Shown here: piece by piece, positions 14,685 through 23,192 of the stretch | Layout of the letters: each line of letters begins with the position of its first letter | How positions within the stretch are numbered: the stretch's first letter is position 1 | IMG/VR virus record: IMGVR_UViG_3300024289_000039 | Coordinates: 1-58,891 of that record | DNA length: 58,891 nt | Direction: 5' to 3' (one strand) | Source: a virus | The notes under the pieces: model-generated | The model's database searches: none | What the model was told of the DNA's origin: nothing | What the model saw: the letters and a program-made list of their open reading frames with translations, nothing else | Program-made: the position numbers and the translations under genes

Positions 14685-15641
14685 ATGGCACACGAAGTTG
14701 AAACCATGGCTTTCGCTAACGAAGTCCCTTGGCACGGTCTGGGCAACCGGATCGACTCCTCAGCCACCGTCGACGAGATGATCGTCGCTGCTGGTCTTGA
14801 TTGGGAGGTCGAGCTCCGCCCGATCTACGCCGAGGCACCCAACGGCGAAATGATCAAGCTCCCGGTTCGTCGGGCTCTGATGCGCACCAGCGACAACAAG
14901 GTGATGACCATCACCGGCGATCTGTGGAAGCCTCTGCAGAACCGCGACGCTATGGAGTTCTTCCGGGAGTACACCGAGATCGGTGGCGCAAAGCTCGAGA
15001 CTGCTGGCTCGCTGCGGGGTGGCAAGGTGATCTGGGCTCTTGCCTCGATCAACGAAGGGTTCACCATTAACCGTAAGGACCATGTCAAAGGCTACATCCT
15101 GCTGATCTCGCCCCACGAGGTTGGCAAAGCAATCTCGGTCCGCACAACGACAGTGCGCGTGGTTTGCGCCAACACCATGGCGATGGCTATTCAGGGACAG
15201 GCCCAATATAGCCAGAACCACCTCTCGGTGTTCGATGCGGCCCGCGCCAAGGAGACCATCGGCCTCGCTCGGGAGCAGATCCATCAGGCGCACCTCGATG
15301 CCAAGCTGCTCGATCAGCTCAAGATGAGCGAGTTCGACACTGTGCGGTTCCTCTCTAAGTTCTTCGCCCCGACACCTGAAGGGCAGAAAGAGGAGAGCCA
15401 TATCGAGATGCTCCTGAACGACCCGACCTACCGCCCCAAACACCTCGACCAAGTTCTCAACTCGGTCAACAACGCTCCCGGAGCGGTCCCGGGCAATGCG
15501 TGGGGCATCCTCAACGGTGTAACCCACTGGGTTGACCACGTTGCAGGGACCAAGGGCGACGCTCGACTCTTCAACGCATGGCTCGGCGAACGTTCGCGCC
15601 TGAAGGTCGAGGTTCGTGACTCTCTCCTGGAAATGGTCTGA
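14685..15641 (+). CDS. DUF932 / phage-plasmid-like protein
   Basis: The 318-residue product matches the DUF932 pattern (phage/plasmid-like protein TIGR03299). It has MAFANEVPWHGLG at the start with VDEMIVAAGLDWEV following, then DLWKPLQNRDAMEFFREYTE, RVVCANTMAMA and a C-terminal NAWGILNGVTHWVDHVAG. The family is widespread on phages and plasmids; its biochemical role is unknown, although position beside replication and recombination genes is usual. Start at 14685 follows AGGAG by seven bases. Confidence 0.88.
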   Translation: MAHEVETMAFANEVPWHGLGNRIDSSATVDEMIVAAGLDWEVELRPIYAEAPNGEMIKLPVRRALMRTSDNKVMTITGDLWKPLQNRDAMEFFREYTEIGGAKLETAGSLRGGKVIWALASINEGFTINRKDHVKGYILLISPHEVGKAISVRTTTVRVVCANTMAMAIQGQAQYSQNHLSVFDAARAKETIGLAREQIHQAHLDAKLLDQLKMSEFDTVRFLSKFFAPTPEGQKEESHIEMLLNDPTYRPKHLDQVLNSVNNAPGAVPGNAWGILNGVTHWVDHVAGTKGDARLFNAWLGERSRLKVEVRDSLLEMV

Positions 15642-15658
15642 GTTTCAATGCAAATGCC

Positions 15659-15682
15659 GGGGGAGGGAGCTTTCCTTCCCCC
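15659..15682 (+). terminator. strong hairpin after DUF932 gene
   Basis: GGGGGAGGGA pairs with TCCTTCCCCC (ten pairs, one G-U) around GCTT, 17 bases after the stop codon. No T tract follows (ACCACAACACC), so this may act as an mRNA-protecting hairpin or a factor-assisted terminator. It separates the DUF932 unit from the conserved leader of the helicase gene. Confidence 0.6.
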
Positions 15683-15692
15683 ACCACAACAC

Positions 15693-15807
15693 CATTTTCC
15701 ATTTCCATTCCTCTCCTGAATTCCACTCACTCTAGAGGAAAATAGAAGAAAGAAAGTAATAGAAGAAGAGTAAGTGAAATCGGTCCATGGACTGGAAATG
15801 GAAAATG
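15693..15807 (+). promoter_or_regulatory. conserved 115-nt inverted-repeat leader of the SNF2 helicase gene
   Basis: The element begins with CATTTTCCATTTCCA (15693-15707) and ends with its exact reverse complement TGGAAATGGAAAATG (15793-15807), 85 nt apart. A pyrimidine-rich left half faces a purine-rich right half, so a long imperfect hairpin could form in RNA. A second copy, also 115 nt with the same 85-nt spacing and about 86 percent identical by hand, lies on the minus strand at 57684-57798 before the VRR-NUC gene. The right arm contains two ATGs, so folding would bury translation starts. It could instead be a protein-binding palindrome or promoter. Confidence 0.7.
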
Positions 15808-15825
15808 CTGCGGGGGCAAAAATGA
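15805..15825 (+). CDS. possible six-codon leader peptide before the helicase
   Basis: The ATG at the end of the inverted-repeat arm opens the frame MLRGQK, which stops in TGA overlapping the helicase ATG at 15822 (ATGA). In the minus-strand copy of the leader the equivalent ATG is the actual start of the nuclease gene. Translation of this mini-ORF could couple ribosomes to the helicase start. It may equally be chance. Confidence 0.35.
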   Translation: MLRGQK

Positions 15826-17498
15826 ACGTCAAGATTGAAGGAAAAAGGGTCAGAACGACCTCCGAATACGATGCTCGGATTCTCAGAGCTCTGAACAGGC
15901 TTGAGGGAATGAAACGATGGGGCGCCAATAGGTCGTTCTCGTTCGATAACTCGCCTTATAATCTCGAAGTCTGGCGATCCGTTTTCCCCGACTGTTTGGT
16001 CGAGGAGGAAGACCCTGATGCAGCCGCAGGAATGGTCGCTGATGGACTTTTCGACATAGGGGATAGCCGCCCTACATTCCAATTCAAAACATCGCCCCGC
16101 GACCACCAAAAACAGGCTCTTGAGAAACTGCAGAATCTGGACTCTTTCGGCCTGTTCATGGATGTCGGGACAGGCAAGAGTTGGACCGCAATTGCATTCA
16201 TGGGTCAGCGCTGGTGCAGGGGTCAATCTGATCATGTGCTGCTCGTGGCCAAAAATGGCGTTCACCGCCAATGGGTGGCTGAGCAGATCCCAGAACACAT
16301 GAGCGAATCAGTGCGCTGGACTGCTTGGGTCTATGGAAAGACCAAAAGAGCCGAGCGAGATTTTGAAGAGATGATGGCATTTGATGGCCTGAAGATAATG
16401 GCCATCAACATCGATGCGATAGTGACTCCAGGTGGCGAAAGCAAGATCTTGGCGTTCTTGAAACAGGCCAAAGGTCGCGCAACGATGATCATAGACGAGT
16501 CGCAAGACATCAAGAACATGTCCGCGAGCCGCACCAAGGCTGCCATCAAATTCGGGTCTTTGTGTCGCTACAGGATGATCATGACTGGCACCCCAATTGC
16601 CAAGAACGTGATCGACCTTTTCAGCCAGTTCAAATTCCTGGACGAGCGGATCCTCGGGTTCCGTTACATAACTGCCTTCAGGAATCAATTCTGCGTTATG
16701 CGGGACACCCCATTCGGAAAGATCATCGCTGGCTCAAAGAACATCGAGGAGTTGTACAAAAAGATTGACCCTTGCATTTTCCGAATCACCAGCGAGGAAG
16801 CTCTAGACCTGCCACCGAAAGTCTATGTGCGGAGAGAGTTTGCTCTTTCCGACGCACAGCTGAAGGTGATGAAAGAGCTGCGACAGCAATTCTTCGCAGA
16901 GGTTGGCAAAGGCGAGATATCTTCCGTAACTACCGCTGCGACACTTTTGACTCGCATGCAGCAGATCAGTTGCGGGTTCCTGCCGACAGACGACAACAAA
17001 ATAATCAAGTTCCCAAATCCCAGAATGGAAGAGCTCAAATCGATCATCGAGCAACGCACAGGCAAAATCATTGTTTGGTGCAGGTTTAACCAAGACATTG
17101 AGTCTGTGATGAAAGAGCTCGGCCAAGAGGCGGTCGACTATTACGGCAGGACGCCAGAAGGTCAGCGCAAGAAGAATCTCGAGTTGTTCATGGACAAGGA
17201 ATCTGGCATACGTTTCCTCGTGGCGTCGCCAGAAGCTGCAGGCACAGGTCTTAATCTTCAGGGTTTGTGCAACACGAATATTTACTATTCAAACAGCTTC
17301 AATGCTCTCGCCCGCTGGCAGAGCGAGGGCCGAACATGGCGTGACGGGACAAAAGGAACTGTCACCTATTTCGATCTCGTCGCACAGAAATCGCCTGACA
17401 AAAAGATCCTCGCAAATCTGCGTGACAAAAAGAGCGTCTCTGACATGACGCTCGATGACTACCGCAAGCTGTTCGCTCTTGAGGAAGATGAGCTATGA
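15822..17498 (+). CDS. SNF2/SF2-type DNA helicase-translocase
   Basis: The 558-residue ATPase has Walker A MDVGTGKSWTA near residues 114-122, DEAH-like motif II IIDESQDIKN, motif III MTGTPI, and motif VI-type QSEGRTWRDG near the C terminus. The layout is the compact SNF2 helicase found in phages, often paired with VRR-NUC nucleases. Start MNVKIEGK at 15822 is preferred (GGGGG upstream, overlap with the leader mini-ORF); an in-frame ATG at 15798 lies in the inverted-repeat arm and would add eight residues. Likely roles are DNA remodelling, recombination or replication restart. Confidence 0.85.
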   Translation: MNVKIEGKRVRTTSEYDARILRALNRLEGMKRWGANRSFSFDNSPYNLEVWRSVFPDCLVEEEDPDAAAGMVADGLFDIGDSRPTFQFKTSPRDHQKQALEKLQNLDSFGLFMDVGTGKSWTAIAFMGQRWCRGQSDHVLLVAKNGVHRQWVAEQIPEHMSESVRWTAWVYGKTKRAERDFEEMMAFDGLKIMAINIDAIVTPGGESKILAFLKQAKGRATMIIDESQDIKNMSASRTKAAIKFGSLCRYRMIMTGTPIAKNVIDLFSQFKFLDERILGFRYITAFRNQFCVMRDTPFGKIIAGSKNIEELYKKIDPCIFRITSEEALDLPPKVYVRREFALSDAQLKVMKELRQQFFAEVGKGEISSVTTAATLLTRMQQISCGFLPTDDNKIIKFPNPRMEELKSIIEQRTGKIIVWCRFNQDIESVMKELGQEAVDYYGRTPEGQRKKNLELFMDKESGIRFLVASPEAAGTGLNLQGLCNTNIYYSNSFNALARWQSEGRTWRDGTKGTVTYFDLVAQKSPDKKILANLRDKKSVSDMTLDDYRKLFALEEDEL

Positions 17499-17749
17499 AA
17501 CTAACACCAAGAGAAAAACAATTGCTCGAGTTCTTCAAGATGCATGCGGGCAAGACGGTAGATTTCCAAACTGTGAAAAGCCAGTTCGTTGGACCTGAGA
17601 CGCGCAGCTACCACAACTCTTTGATGTGCTCGGTGCGCAGGCTGCGGATAAAACTCAGCGACAAAGGCACCATCCTGAATAGGGTCACCAACGTCGGTCG
17701 CGGAAACAAGGCTGTGTTCTTCATTGACGAAAGAATACTTAAAATATAA
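17495..17749 (+). CDS. winged-helix DNA-binding protein
   Basis: Its 84 residues are laid out like an OmpR/PhoB effector domain. LTPREKQLLEFFKMHAG is helix 1, YHNSLMCSVRRLRIKLSDKG is the recognition helix region, and a C-terminal hairpin follows (ILNRVTNVGRGNKAVFFI). No receiver domain. It overlaps the helicase stop by ATGA. Probably a phage transcription regulator acting on host RNA polymerase promoters; targets unknown. Confidence 0.75.
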   Translation: MKLTPREKQLLEFFKMHAGKTVDFQTVKSQFVGPETRSYHNSLMCSVRRLRIKLSDKGTILNRVTNVGRGNKAVFFIDERILKI

Positions 17750-17813
17750 AAATCAGCTTTTCAGCATGCCTGTTTTGGAAGAAAATCCAAGCCAGATGCA
17801 GATGGAGAAAAAG

Positions 17814-18179
17814 ATGCGAAGATTCAGGAAAGTTTACGTCCCGCACGTCAACTTTCGATTTAGCCCCTCGTCATTGCTAGAAATAGCAGACGAGATCGTT
17901 TATGTTTGCGAGACGCCAATGTTCGACGACATGGTCGATGAGCGTTTTGCAGACAGGTTCGAATCAAAGATTGTCGAGCAGCTCGAGAGTTTTGACAGCA
18001 CCGCAGATGCGATCGCATTCTACGGTGACGCTATCATCTTTGCGATGATGGCTGCTTATCTCTCTGAGAAGCACGACTCGTTCTTCGTTGCACGGTTCTC
18101 AACAAAGCGCAACGAATATGTTGTTAGGCGTATCGGATTCGATATGTTTGACAAACAACTGGCAGAAGAAAGGACATAA
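17814..18179 (+). CDS. hypothetical protein
   Basis: Start MRRFRKVYVP at 17814 lies six bases after GGAG; an ATG at 17766 would add 16 residues but has no ribosome binding site. The 121-residue product is alpha/beta, with an acidic centre (ETPMFDDMVDERFADRFESKIVEQLE), a hydrophobic helix (GDAIIFAMMAAYLSEK) and a basic strand at the end (FFVARFSTKRNEYVVRRIGF). Not recognised. It lies in the regulatory operon between the winged-helix and GcrA-like genes. Confidence 0.6.
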   Translation: MRRFRKVYVPHVNFRFSPSSLLEIADEIVYVCETPMFDDMVDERFADRFESKIVEQLESFDSTADAIAFYGDAIIFAMMAAYLSEKHDSFFVARFSTKRNEYVVRRIGFDMFDKQLAEERT

Positions 18180-18180
18180 G

Positions 18181-18504
18181 ATGCAAAATATAGATTACAT
18201 CATCGGCAAACTCGCTCAGGAACAGGCTCGGGCCGAGCGTCTCCTTTTGCGGGATCTTGCTCAACTGTCTATGGAACTGTCGGCATGCATGGAAGAGCAG
18301 CAGAAGCAGCTCGATCATCTGCGGTCGCAATCTCAGGTTTTGCTCTCTGCTCTCGCATCGAAAATTCGCGATGGCTATGCGGAAGGCTATGATCCTGATG
18401 GAACCGACGAGCCGGTCCCTGCGATCGTTTCTGGGCGCAAGCTGACGGACGAAGAGCGCAAGGCTATTATGTCCTCGATGGTCGACCAGCTCGAAGAGAA
18501 GTAA
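18181..18504 (+). CDS. coiled-coil hypothetical protein
   Basis: A 107-residue protein starting MQNIDYIIGK right after the upstream stop, with AAGGA before it. The first 65 residues form a long amphipathic helix (LAQEQARAERLLLRDLAQLSMELSACM), then comes an acidic turn (GYDPDGTDEPVP) and a C-terminal helix (DEERKAIMSSMVDQLEEK). It probably forms an oligomer. One base separates it from the GcrA-like gene. Function unknown. Confidence 0.65.
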   Translation: MQNIDYIIGKLAQEQARAERLLLRDLAQLSMELSACMEEQQKQLDHLRSQSQVLLSALASKIRDGYAEGYDPDGTDEPVPAIVSGRKLTDEERKAIMSSMVDQLEEK

Positions 18505-18505
18505 A

Positions 18506-18982
18506 ATGAGAAGTCTGACCGAAGAGAAAAAGCAGCTCATAAAGAAAATGTGGGCAGAGCATTTCACTTCCGGGCAAATTGCTGCAGAAATTGGCGTAAC
18601 TCGTAGCTCTGTTATGGGTTACGTCAATCGCAGCAAACTTCTTCGCAATCCGGGAGTCGTTAAAGCTGCTCGCAAAGAGCAGAAAAAGAAACAGCCTGAA
18701 AAGCATTTCAAGCTCGTCGCAATAAACGGACAGCTTGTTCGAAAAAGATCCGTAACAATTCCCCCGCAGCCAAAAAGGGACACAAAGAACACAATCATGG
18801 AACTAAATTCAGAATCCTGCAGATTTATTCTCGGCGAAGTTTGCGGAACAGAAACTGCATTCTGCTGCCAGCCGATCCAAAAAGGATCGTACTGCGAGTT
18901 CCATGCAAACATGTGCTATCAGAAAAAGCCCGACAAAGAAGAGAAGAAACGCAAAGTTTCTCCCTTCAAGTTCCGGGCATAG
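18506..18982 (+). CDS. GcrA-family cell-cycle regulator homologue
   Basis: Host GcrA binds sigma-70 holoenzyme and activates promoters bearing GANTC sites. The 158-residue product has the GcrA helix-turn-helix at its start (EEKKQLIKKMWAEHFTSGQI, then AAEIGVTRSSVMGYVNR), a basic linker, and a C-terminal cysteine module (ESCRFILGEVCGTETAFCCQ with GSYCEFHANMCYQ after it) matching GcrA's CxWPxG...FC....YC..H pattern. GcrA is characteristic of Alphaproteobacteria, so this is the best host clue. It is the last gene of the rightward region, directly before a terminator. Confidence 0.8.
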   Translation: MRSLTEEKKQLIKKMWAEHFTSGQIAAEIGVTRSSVMGYVNRSKLLRNPGVVKAARKEQKKKQPEKHFKLVAINGQLVRKRSVTIPPQPKRDTKNTIMELNSESCRFILGEVCGTETAFCCQPIQKGSYCEFHANMCYQKKPDKEEKKRKVSPFKFRA

Positions 18983-18986
18983 AGTT

Positions 18987-19013
18987 GAGCCCAGCAATCG
19001 CTGGGCTCTTTTT
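18987..19013 (+). terminator. rho-independent terminator between convergent operons
   Basis: GAGCCCAGC at 18987-18995 pairs perfectly with GCTGGGCTC at 19000-19008 around AATC and is followed by TTTTTATTT. It stops rightward transcription after the GcrA-like gene. In the leftward sense the hairpin is followed by AACTC, so it is not a classical terminator for the late operon, whose last gene ends at 19012. Confidence 0.9.
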
Positions 19014-21084
19014 ATTTGATCCGGCTAAGAAGTTCTTGGATATTAATCTCTTCCGGTTTCTCTTCGGAGGAAGGTGCAGAAGGCAGAGCAACCGTCGTTC
19101 CGCCAGCAGCTCCTGCTTCCGTTACGGAAAGTCTTTTGGCTCTTGGAGCGCGCTCGATCGCATATTCTTCTAGCTCTTTCACCGCAGCAGCGACGTCGGA
19201 GGGACTTTTCGAAAGAAGACGCTTCGCCACTTCTTCCGCGACATCGTCTGTCATTTTTGCTTTGCTAATTGCGCGCGAAGCAATCGCAACGAGAGCGTCT
19301 TTAAACCCTCCCTGATTTATTGCCTGAGCAACCATCTCGCCGAAATTAGACCCTTCTTCGAGACGTTCGATTGCTTCTCTGCGGGGAACAGTCGGGGAGC
19401 CCCCAAGGAGCTTACTTGCCTGCTCAAACATTTCGCGTTCTCTTTTAACAGCTGCCATAAACAGGTCGCGTTTGGCATCGCTATCGAAAAGCTCCGCGAG
19501 TTTCGCGCGCATTTCCGGAGAACCAACTAGCCTTTTGCCAGCGTTTATGTCACTCGATGGATCCATGATCATGCTGTATATATTTCTTACAGCACCTGTC
19601 CTGAATGCTTCTTTTTCTGAATTGCTCATGTTCTTCATGAGCATTTTAACTTCTTCGCTGGCAAGATTGTTGAAGTCATTGTAGCCAACGCGCATTGCGT
19701 CGATAACTTCCATATCTCCTGCGAAATTTCTGCGTGCTTCTGCGTAGGCAGATTTTCCAGTCTTCGGATCAATCGTCGCCTGATCAACAGCCTCGATAAA
19801 CGCTTTGCGAAGCTCTTTCAAAGAACTCGCTTCGGGCTTTGTGATGCCTTTACCTTCAAACCCAGACTCAATTACCGAGTCTATTCCTCGCTTAATGTAA
19901 TCAAGCGTGCGTACGTCCGGAACAGCGGTCTTTTCAAAACCGATCATGTTTCCGTCTTTGTCTGTTTTAATTTTGTAAAGCTCCTGCAATTTGAATTGTG
20001 CAGGATTTTGTCCTCTCAATTCGGCAGCAGATGCCTCATTGTCTGCAATCTGCTGAGCACGTTTAAAGAACTCAGCAAATTTCGGATTTTCAAGAACTTT
20101 GTTTACGCGCGGATCCATAACAGAACCGAAAGCGTACGCTTTATCGTAGTCAGATTTCGAGTCGGCCCGCAAACGAGCAACAGCATCCGCCTCATCCTGG
20201 AAATAGTTTTTACCAGAAATCCCTGTTCGAACCTGCTGCATAACACGCTCGCGAGAACCTTCTTTAAGTTCATCGAAAGCGTTTCGCACCATGGCACTTG
20301 CTTTGCCAGCTCTGTTTGCTGCAGCATCCGCAAGTCTAATAAGGCTCGGGCTGGCGTTCGCAAACATCGAAGGGACATTCATCGAATAGTCATCGATGGA
20401 TTTTGCCAGAACATCCCCAGGTTTCATTCCTTCGTTTTCGAGCTGGTCGTAGATTTTTCCGAGAGCTCTTTGCTTAACGAATTTCTCGGTCGGCAAAGCT
20501 CTTTCGAGAATCCAATCAAGACCAGACTTTGCAGTACGAATAGCAGCTGGAGAAGCGAGGCCAATCCCAGCGCCCATCAAAGCTCCACCGGCAGCTCCAG
20601 TAGCTCTTTCGCCTTCTTCCGACGTGCCTGCGCCGGAAATTACGCCCTGCGTTGTACCGATAGCACCAGACCTTGCATAAGGGCTGCTCGCGATCCTGCC
20701 AAGCGCACCGACTGCTCTCGAAGCACCCGCCGCAGCAGCAGGAGCTGCCGCGCCGCCAGTCGCAGGGGTCATCATCATCGCAGCGACAGCCGGAGCAGCT
20801 CCGCCAGCGAATTCCAAAGCACCGGACGTAACCGGATATCGTTCCGCGAACCTGCCGTATTCTTTGTTGATGTCTTTTCTGAGAGCGGAATAGTCGCCTT
20901 GTCCCATAAGTTTTGAGCGGATCCACGCCTCTGCCTCGTCGCCCCAGCCCATGCCGAGGCCTTCCCCCAGGAATGCTCGTGCGGCTCCTGCTCCGAGGCT
21001 CGGAGGAGGACGGTTCTCGATCATGTCCTGACGGACGCGCTCTTCAATGGCTTTGTCGATAAGACTGCGCGGGACATCAACCAT
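19012..21084 (-). CDS. large helical virion protein, probable DNA-ejection protein
   Basis: A 690-residue protein. The start region (GAGAARAFLGEGLGMGWGDE) is one I associate with phage internal virion proteins. Residues about 90-180 form an Ala/Gly-rich stretch that could insert in membranes (FAGGAAPAVAAMMM, GAAGGALMGAGIGLASPAAI). The rest is long helices with polar heptads. As the last gene of the late operon, next to two other ejection-like genes, it fits a protein injected with the DNA, like P22 gp7/gp16/gp20. Its DNA looks somewhat AT-richer than its neighbours'. TAATG overlap with the upstream gene. Confidence 0.6.
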   Translation of the reverse strand: MVDVPRSLIDKAIEERVRQDMIENRPPPSLGAGAARAFLGEGLGMGWGDEAEAWIRSKLMGQGDYSALRKDINKEYGRFAERYPVTSGALEFAGGAAPAVAAMMMTPATGGAAAPAAAAGASRAVGALGRIASSPYARSGAIGTTQGVISGAGTSEEGERATGAAGGALMGAGIGLASPAAIRTAKSGLDWILERALPTEKFVKQRALGKIYDQLENEGMKPGDVLAKSIDDYSMNVPSMFANASPSLIRLADAAANRAGKASAMVRNAFDELKEGSRERVMQQVRTGISGKNYFQDEADAVARLRADSKSDYDKAYAFGSVMDPRVNKVLENPKFAEFFKRAQQIADNEASAAELRGQNPAQFKLQELYKIKTDKDGNMIGFEKTAVPDVRTLDYIKRGIDSVIESGFEGKGITKPEASSLKELRKAFIEAVDQATIDPKTGKSAYAEARRNFAGDMEVIDAMRVGYNDFNNLASEEVKMLMKNMSNSEKEAFRTGAVRNIYSMIMDPSSDINAGKRLVGSPEMRAKLAELFDSDAKRDLFMAAVKREREMFEQASKLLGGSPTVPRREAIERLEEGSNFGEMVAQAINQGGFKDALVAIASRAISKAKMTDDVAEEVAKRLLSKSPSDVAAAVKELEEYAIERAPRAKRLSVTEAGAAGGTTVALPSAPSSEEKPEEINIQELLSRIK

Positions 21085-23183
21085 TATTGCTCTCCGTCTT
21101 TCTTTTCAGGCTCGCGCTCGCGGAACTTTCCGGTCTTGATGTCTTCAAGACGTTTCTTTTTCAGCTCGTAGCCTCTTTTCAGAGCTTCAATCGCCGAACC
21201 AATAATCAGAGCGCGCTCTTCTCTGCTCTTAGAATCAAGTCCCTGCACAGACATGAGCAGTTTGATATCAGAATCAGAAAGAACACCTTTCATCTTCTCG
21301 GCAGAAGTAGCGATCATCTGGCTCTTCAATTTCTGCTCGAGAACTCGAGTCGCGACGACTTTAGGGTCGTTGCTCTTTGTATTCTCGAGGACTGTGCGCT
21401 GGAATCTGTCTCCAAGAGAATTGTCGAACGCTTTTGCATTAAGCTGACGCGCTTCGTCGAGTTCTTTGAGAGCTTGCTCGAGCGAGGCGACCGTGTTCTC
21501 CTCTTCGAGCTTCATGTCGAGCTCTTTTGGAGTCAACTTGGTTGCAGCTTCAGCCTTTTCTTTTTTGCTTTCTTCAAACTTCTCGCGAGCGAGTTTGGCC
21601 TGTTCGTCCTGCCTGCGCATGCCCTCAAGAGTCGCATTGATCTGCGCAAGGCGAGAGTCGACGCTCGTCTGCGCAAGTTCCTGAACACGTTTCATGTATT
21701 CCGGAGTGCCGGGAGTCAGGCCTTCATCCTTGGCCTGTTTGCCAGCGGAAGATTCAGGCTCGCCGGAGCGGATGTATTCTTTGATCATCTCGCCAATGAT
21801 CTGCCGACGATCGCGACCCTCTTCTGCGCCAAGGGCACGCAGAGCATCGAGGTCTTCTTTGGCAGAGCGCATAGAAAGCTCTTGGCCCTTCATCATCAAT
21901 TCAAGATTGCGGGCACGGTTCTGGCGACGAGCTGCAGTGACGTCTTTCTGATACTCGCCAAGTTCCTTCGCAGCGAGCCCGACGTTCTCCATAACTCCAC
22001 CAGTCTTGGTCGGCGACGCAAGAGCTGCCGCAAGGCGGAAATACATTTCCGCTTTGGACGGTCCACCTTCTCCTTCTCCGGTCATCTGCTTCTTCAGCAT
22101 CTCGCGGAATGCTTCGGTCTCCGCACGATTGCGCTCGCTGGCTGCGCGGATCTGCTCGGCGTATTGATTTTGATTAGCTCCGTACTTTCGCATCATCTCT
22201 TCGAGAGACGGGCGAGAAGTCGTGGGTGCGGTGCGCGGAGTCGATGTGGTCGTTCCCTCGCGCCTCGCAGCCTCGTCGTCGTAAACGCTCGGGTCCGGCT
22301 GAACGCCTGCGCGAGCGTTTGCTTTGGCCTGCGCGACCGCTGCTCTGCCGCGCGCAACGATTTCTTCCGTCGATCCTGTGGGGAATCCTTCCGGATCTGC
22401 ATCGCTAGCTGTCGTGGTGTTCGATGCGAGCCGAATCGGCTCCTCCATCACAGGGAGTTCCGCAGGATTGGCCAGACCGTACATCTCCGAAAGTCTCGGG
22501 AGACCGAGATCGTTCACCCCGCCGCGCGAGAATTTGCGCACTGCCCCACCATTGGAAAACTCTACACCTCCAGTGTAATTGTTTTCTTCTGCAGGCGTGA
22601 GAGAAATGTTCGTGGATCCGGGGGTGACTGCCGCAGAAGAGTTTGATGTGCTCTGATCCGTAGACGTGCCACTGTTGGTCGCGCTGGCAATCGAAGCAAG
22701 CGGCGAAAACGTCGGATATTTGAGCTGGTCGCCGTAATAGCTGCCAGTCGCATTGTAAATGTTCTGGCCGACTTTGCTCTGCAGGTTGCGGTCGTAGATT
22801 TCAGGGGAAGCAGATTTGACGAACTGTGCGATCTGCGTCGGCCCGATCGCTTTGTTGCCGAACTGCTCGTTCCAGTATTTCATTCCTTCAGCGTCCGGCT
22901 CGCGCCCAAGGAAGCTGGTGTACAAACCTCCGACGGTGGTCGGAGGACCATCCATCTTTTTCGTCTGGAACTGACTCTGCATGTACATCGGTGCGCCAGA
23001 AAGGCGACGGTTGTACTCATCGACGTATTTGTCGTAGGCTGCTCTGTCTGCCTCGTATTGCGCAAGTTTCTGCGAATAATCGGAGGCAGCTTTGTCGGTC
23101 GGCATTTGCTGACCAGTGTAAGAAGAAATAGTCGGGGTGCTAATCCCGTACTGTTTCATCAGGCGATTGAGCTCGTATCCCAT
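21084..23183 (-). CDS. virion protein with DUF4214-like repeat, probable ejection protein
   Basis: A 699-residue protein. Residues about 85-125 carry YTSFLGREPDAEGMKYWNEQ and FVKSASPEI, a DUF4214-like motif that is also seen in the giant protein at 49955-54442. A Ser/Thr-rich linker follows, then FSNGGAVRKFSRGG (a glycine motif shared with other virion proteins here), then a long charged coiled-coil half from about residue 330 to the end (KQMTGEGEGG, ARRQNRARNLELMMKGQELS). Probable internal or ejected virion component; no enzyme motif seen. Confidence 0.55.
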   Translation of the reverse strand: MGYELNRLMKQYGISTPTISSYTGQQMPTDKAASDYSQKLAQYEADRAAYDKYVDEYNRRLSGAPMYMQSQFQTKKMDGPPTTVGGLYTSFLGREPDAEGMKYWNEQFGNKAIGPTQIAQFVKSASPEIYDRNLQSKVGQNIYNATGSYYGDQLKYPTFSPLASIASATNSGTSTDQSTSNSSAAVTPGSTNISLTPAEENNYTGGVEFSNGGAVRKFSRGGVNDLGLPRLSEMYGLANPAELPVMEEPIRLASNTTTASDADPEGFPTGSTEEIVARGRAAVAQAKANARAGVQPDPSVYDDEAARREGTTTSTPRTAPTTSRPSLEEMMRKYGANQNQYAEQIRAASERNRAETEAFREMLKKQMTGEGEGGPSKAEMYFRLAAALASPTKTGGVMENVGLAAKELGEYQKDVTAARRQNRARNLELMMKGQELSMRSAKEDLDALRALGAEEGRDRRQIIGEMIKEYIRSGEPESSAGKQAKDEGLTPGTPEYMKRVQELAQTSVDSRLAQINATLEGMRRQDEQAKLAREKFEESKKEKAEAATKLTPKELDMKLEEENTVASLEQALKELDEARQLNAKAFDNSLGDRFQRTVLENTKSNDPKVVATRVLEQKLKSQMIATSAEKMKGVLSDSDIKLLMSVQGLDSKSREERALIIGSAIEALKRGYELKKKRLEDIKTGKFREREPEKKDGEQ

Positions 23184-23192
23184 AGCTGCCTC

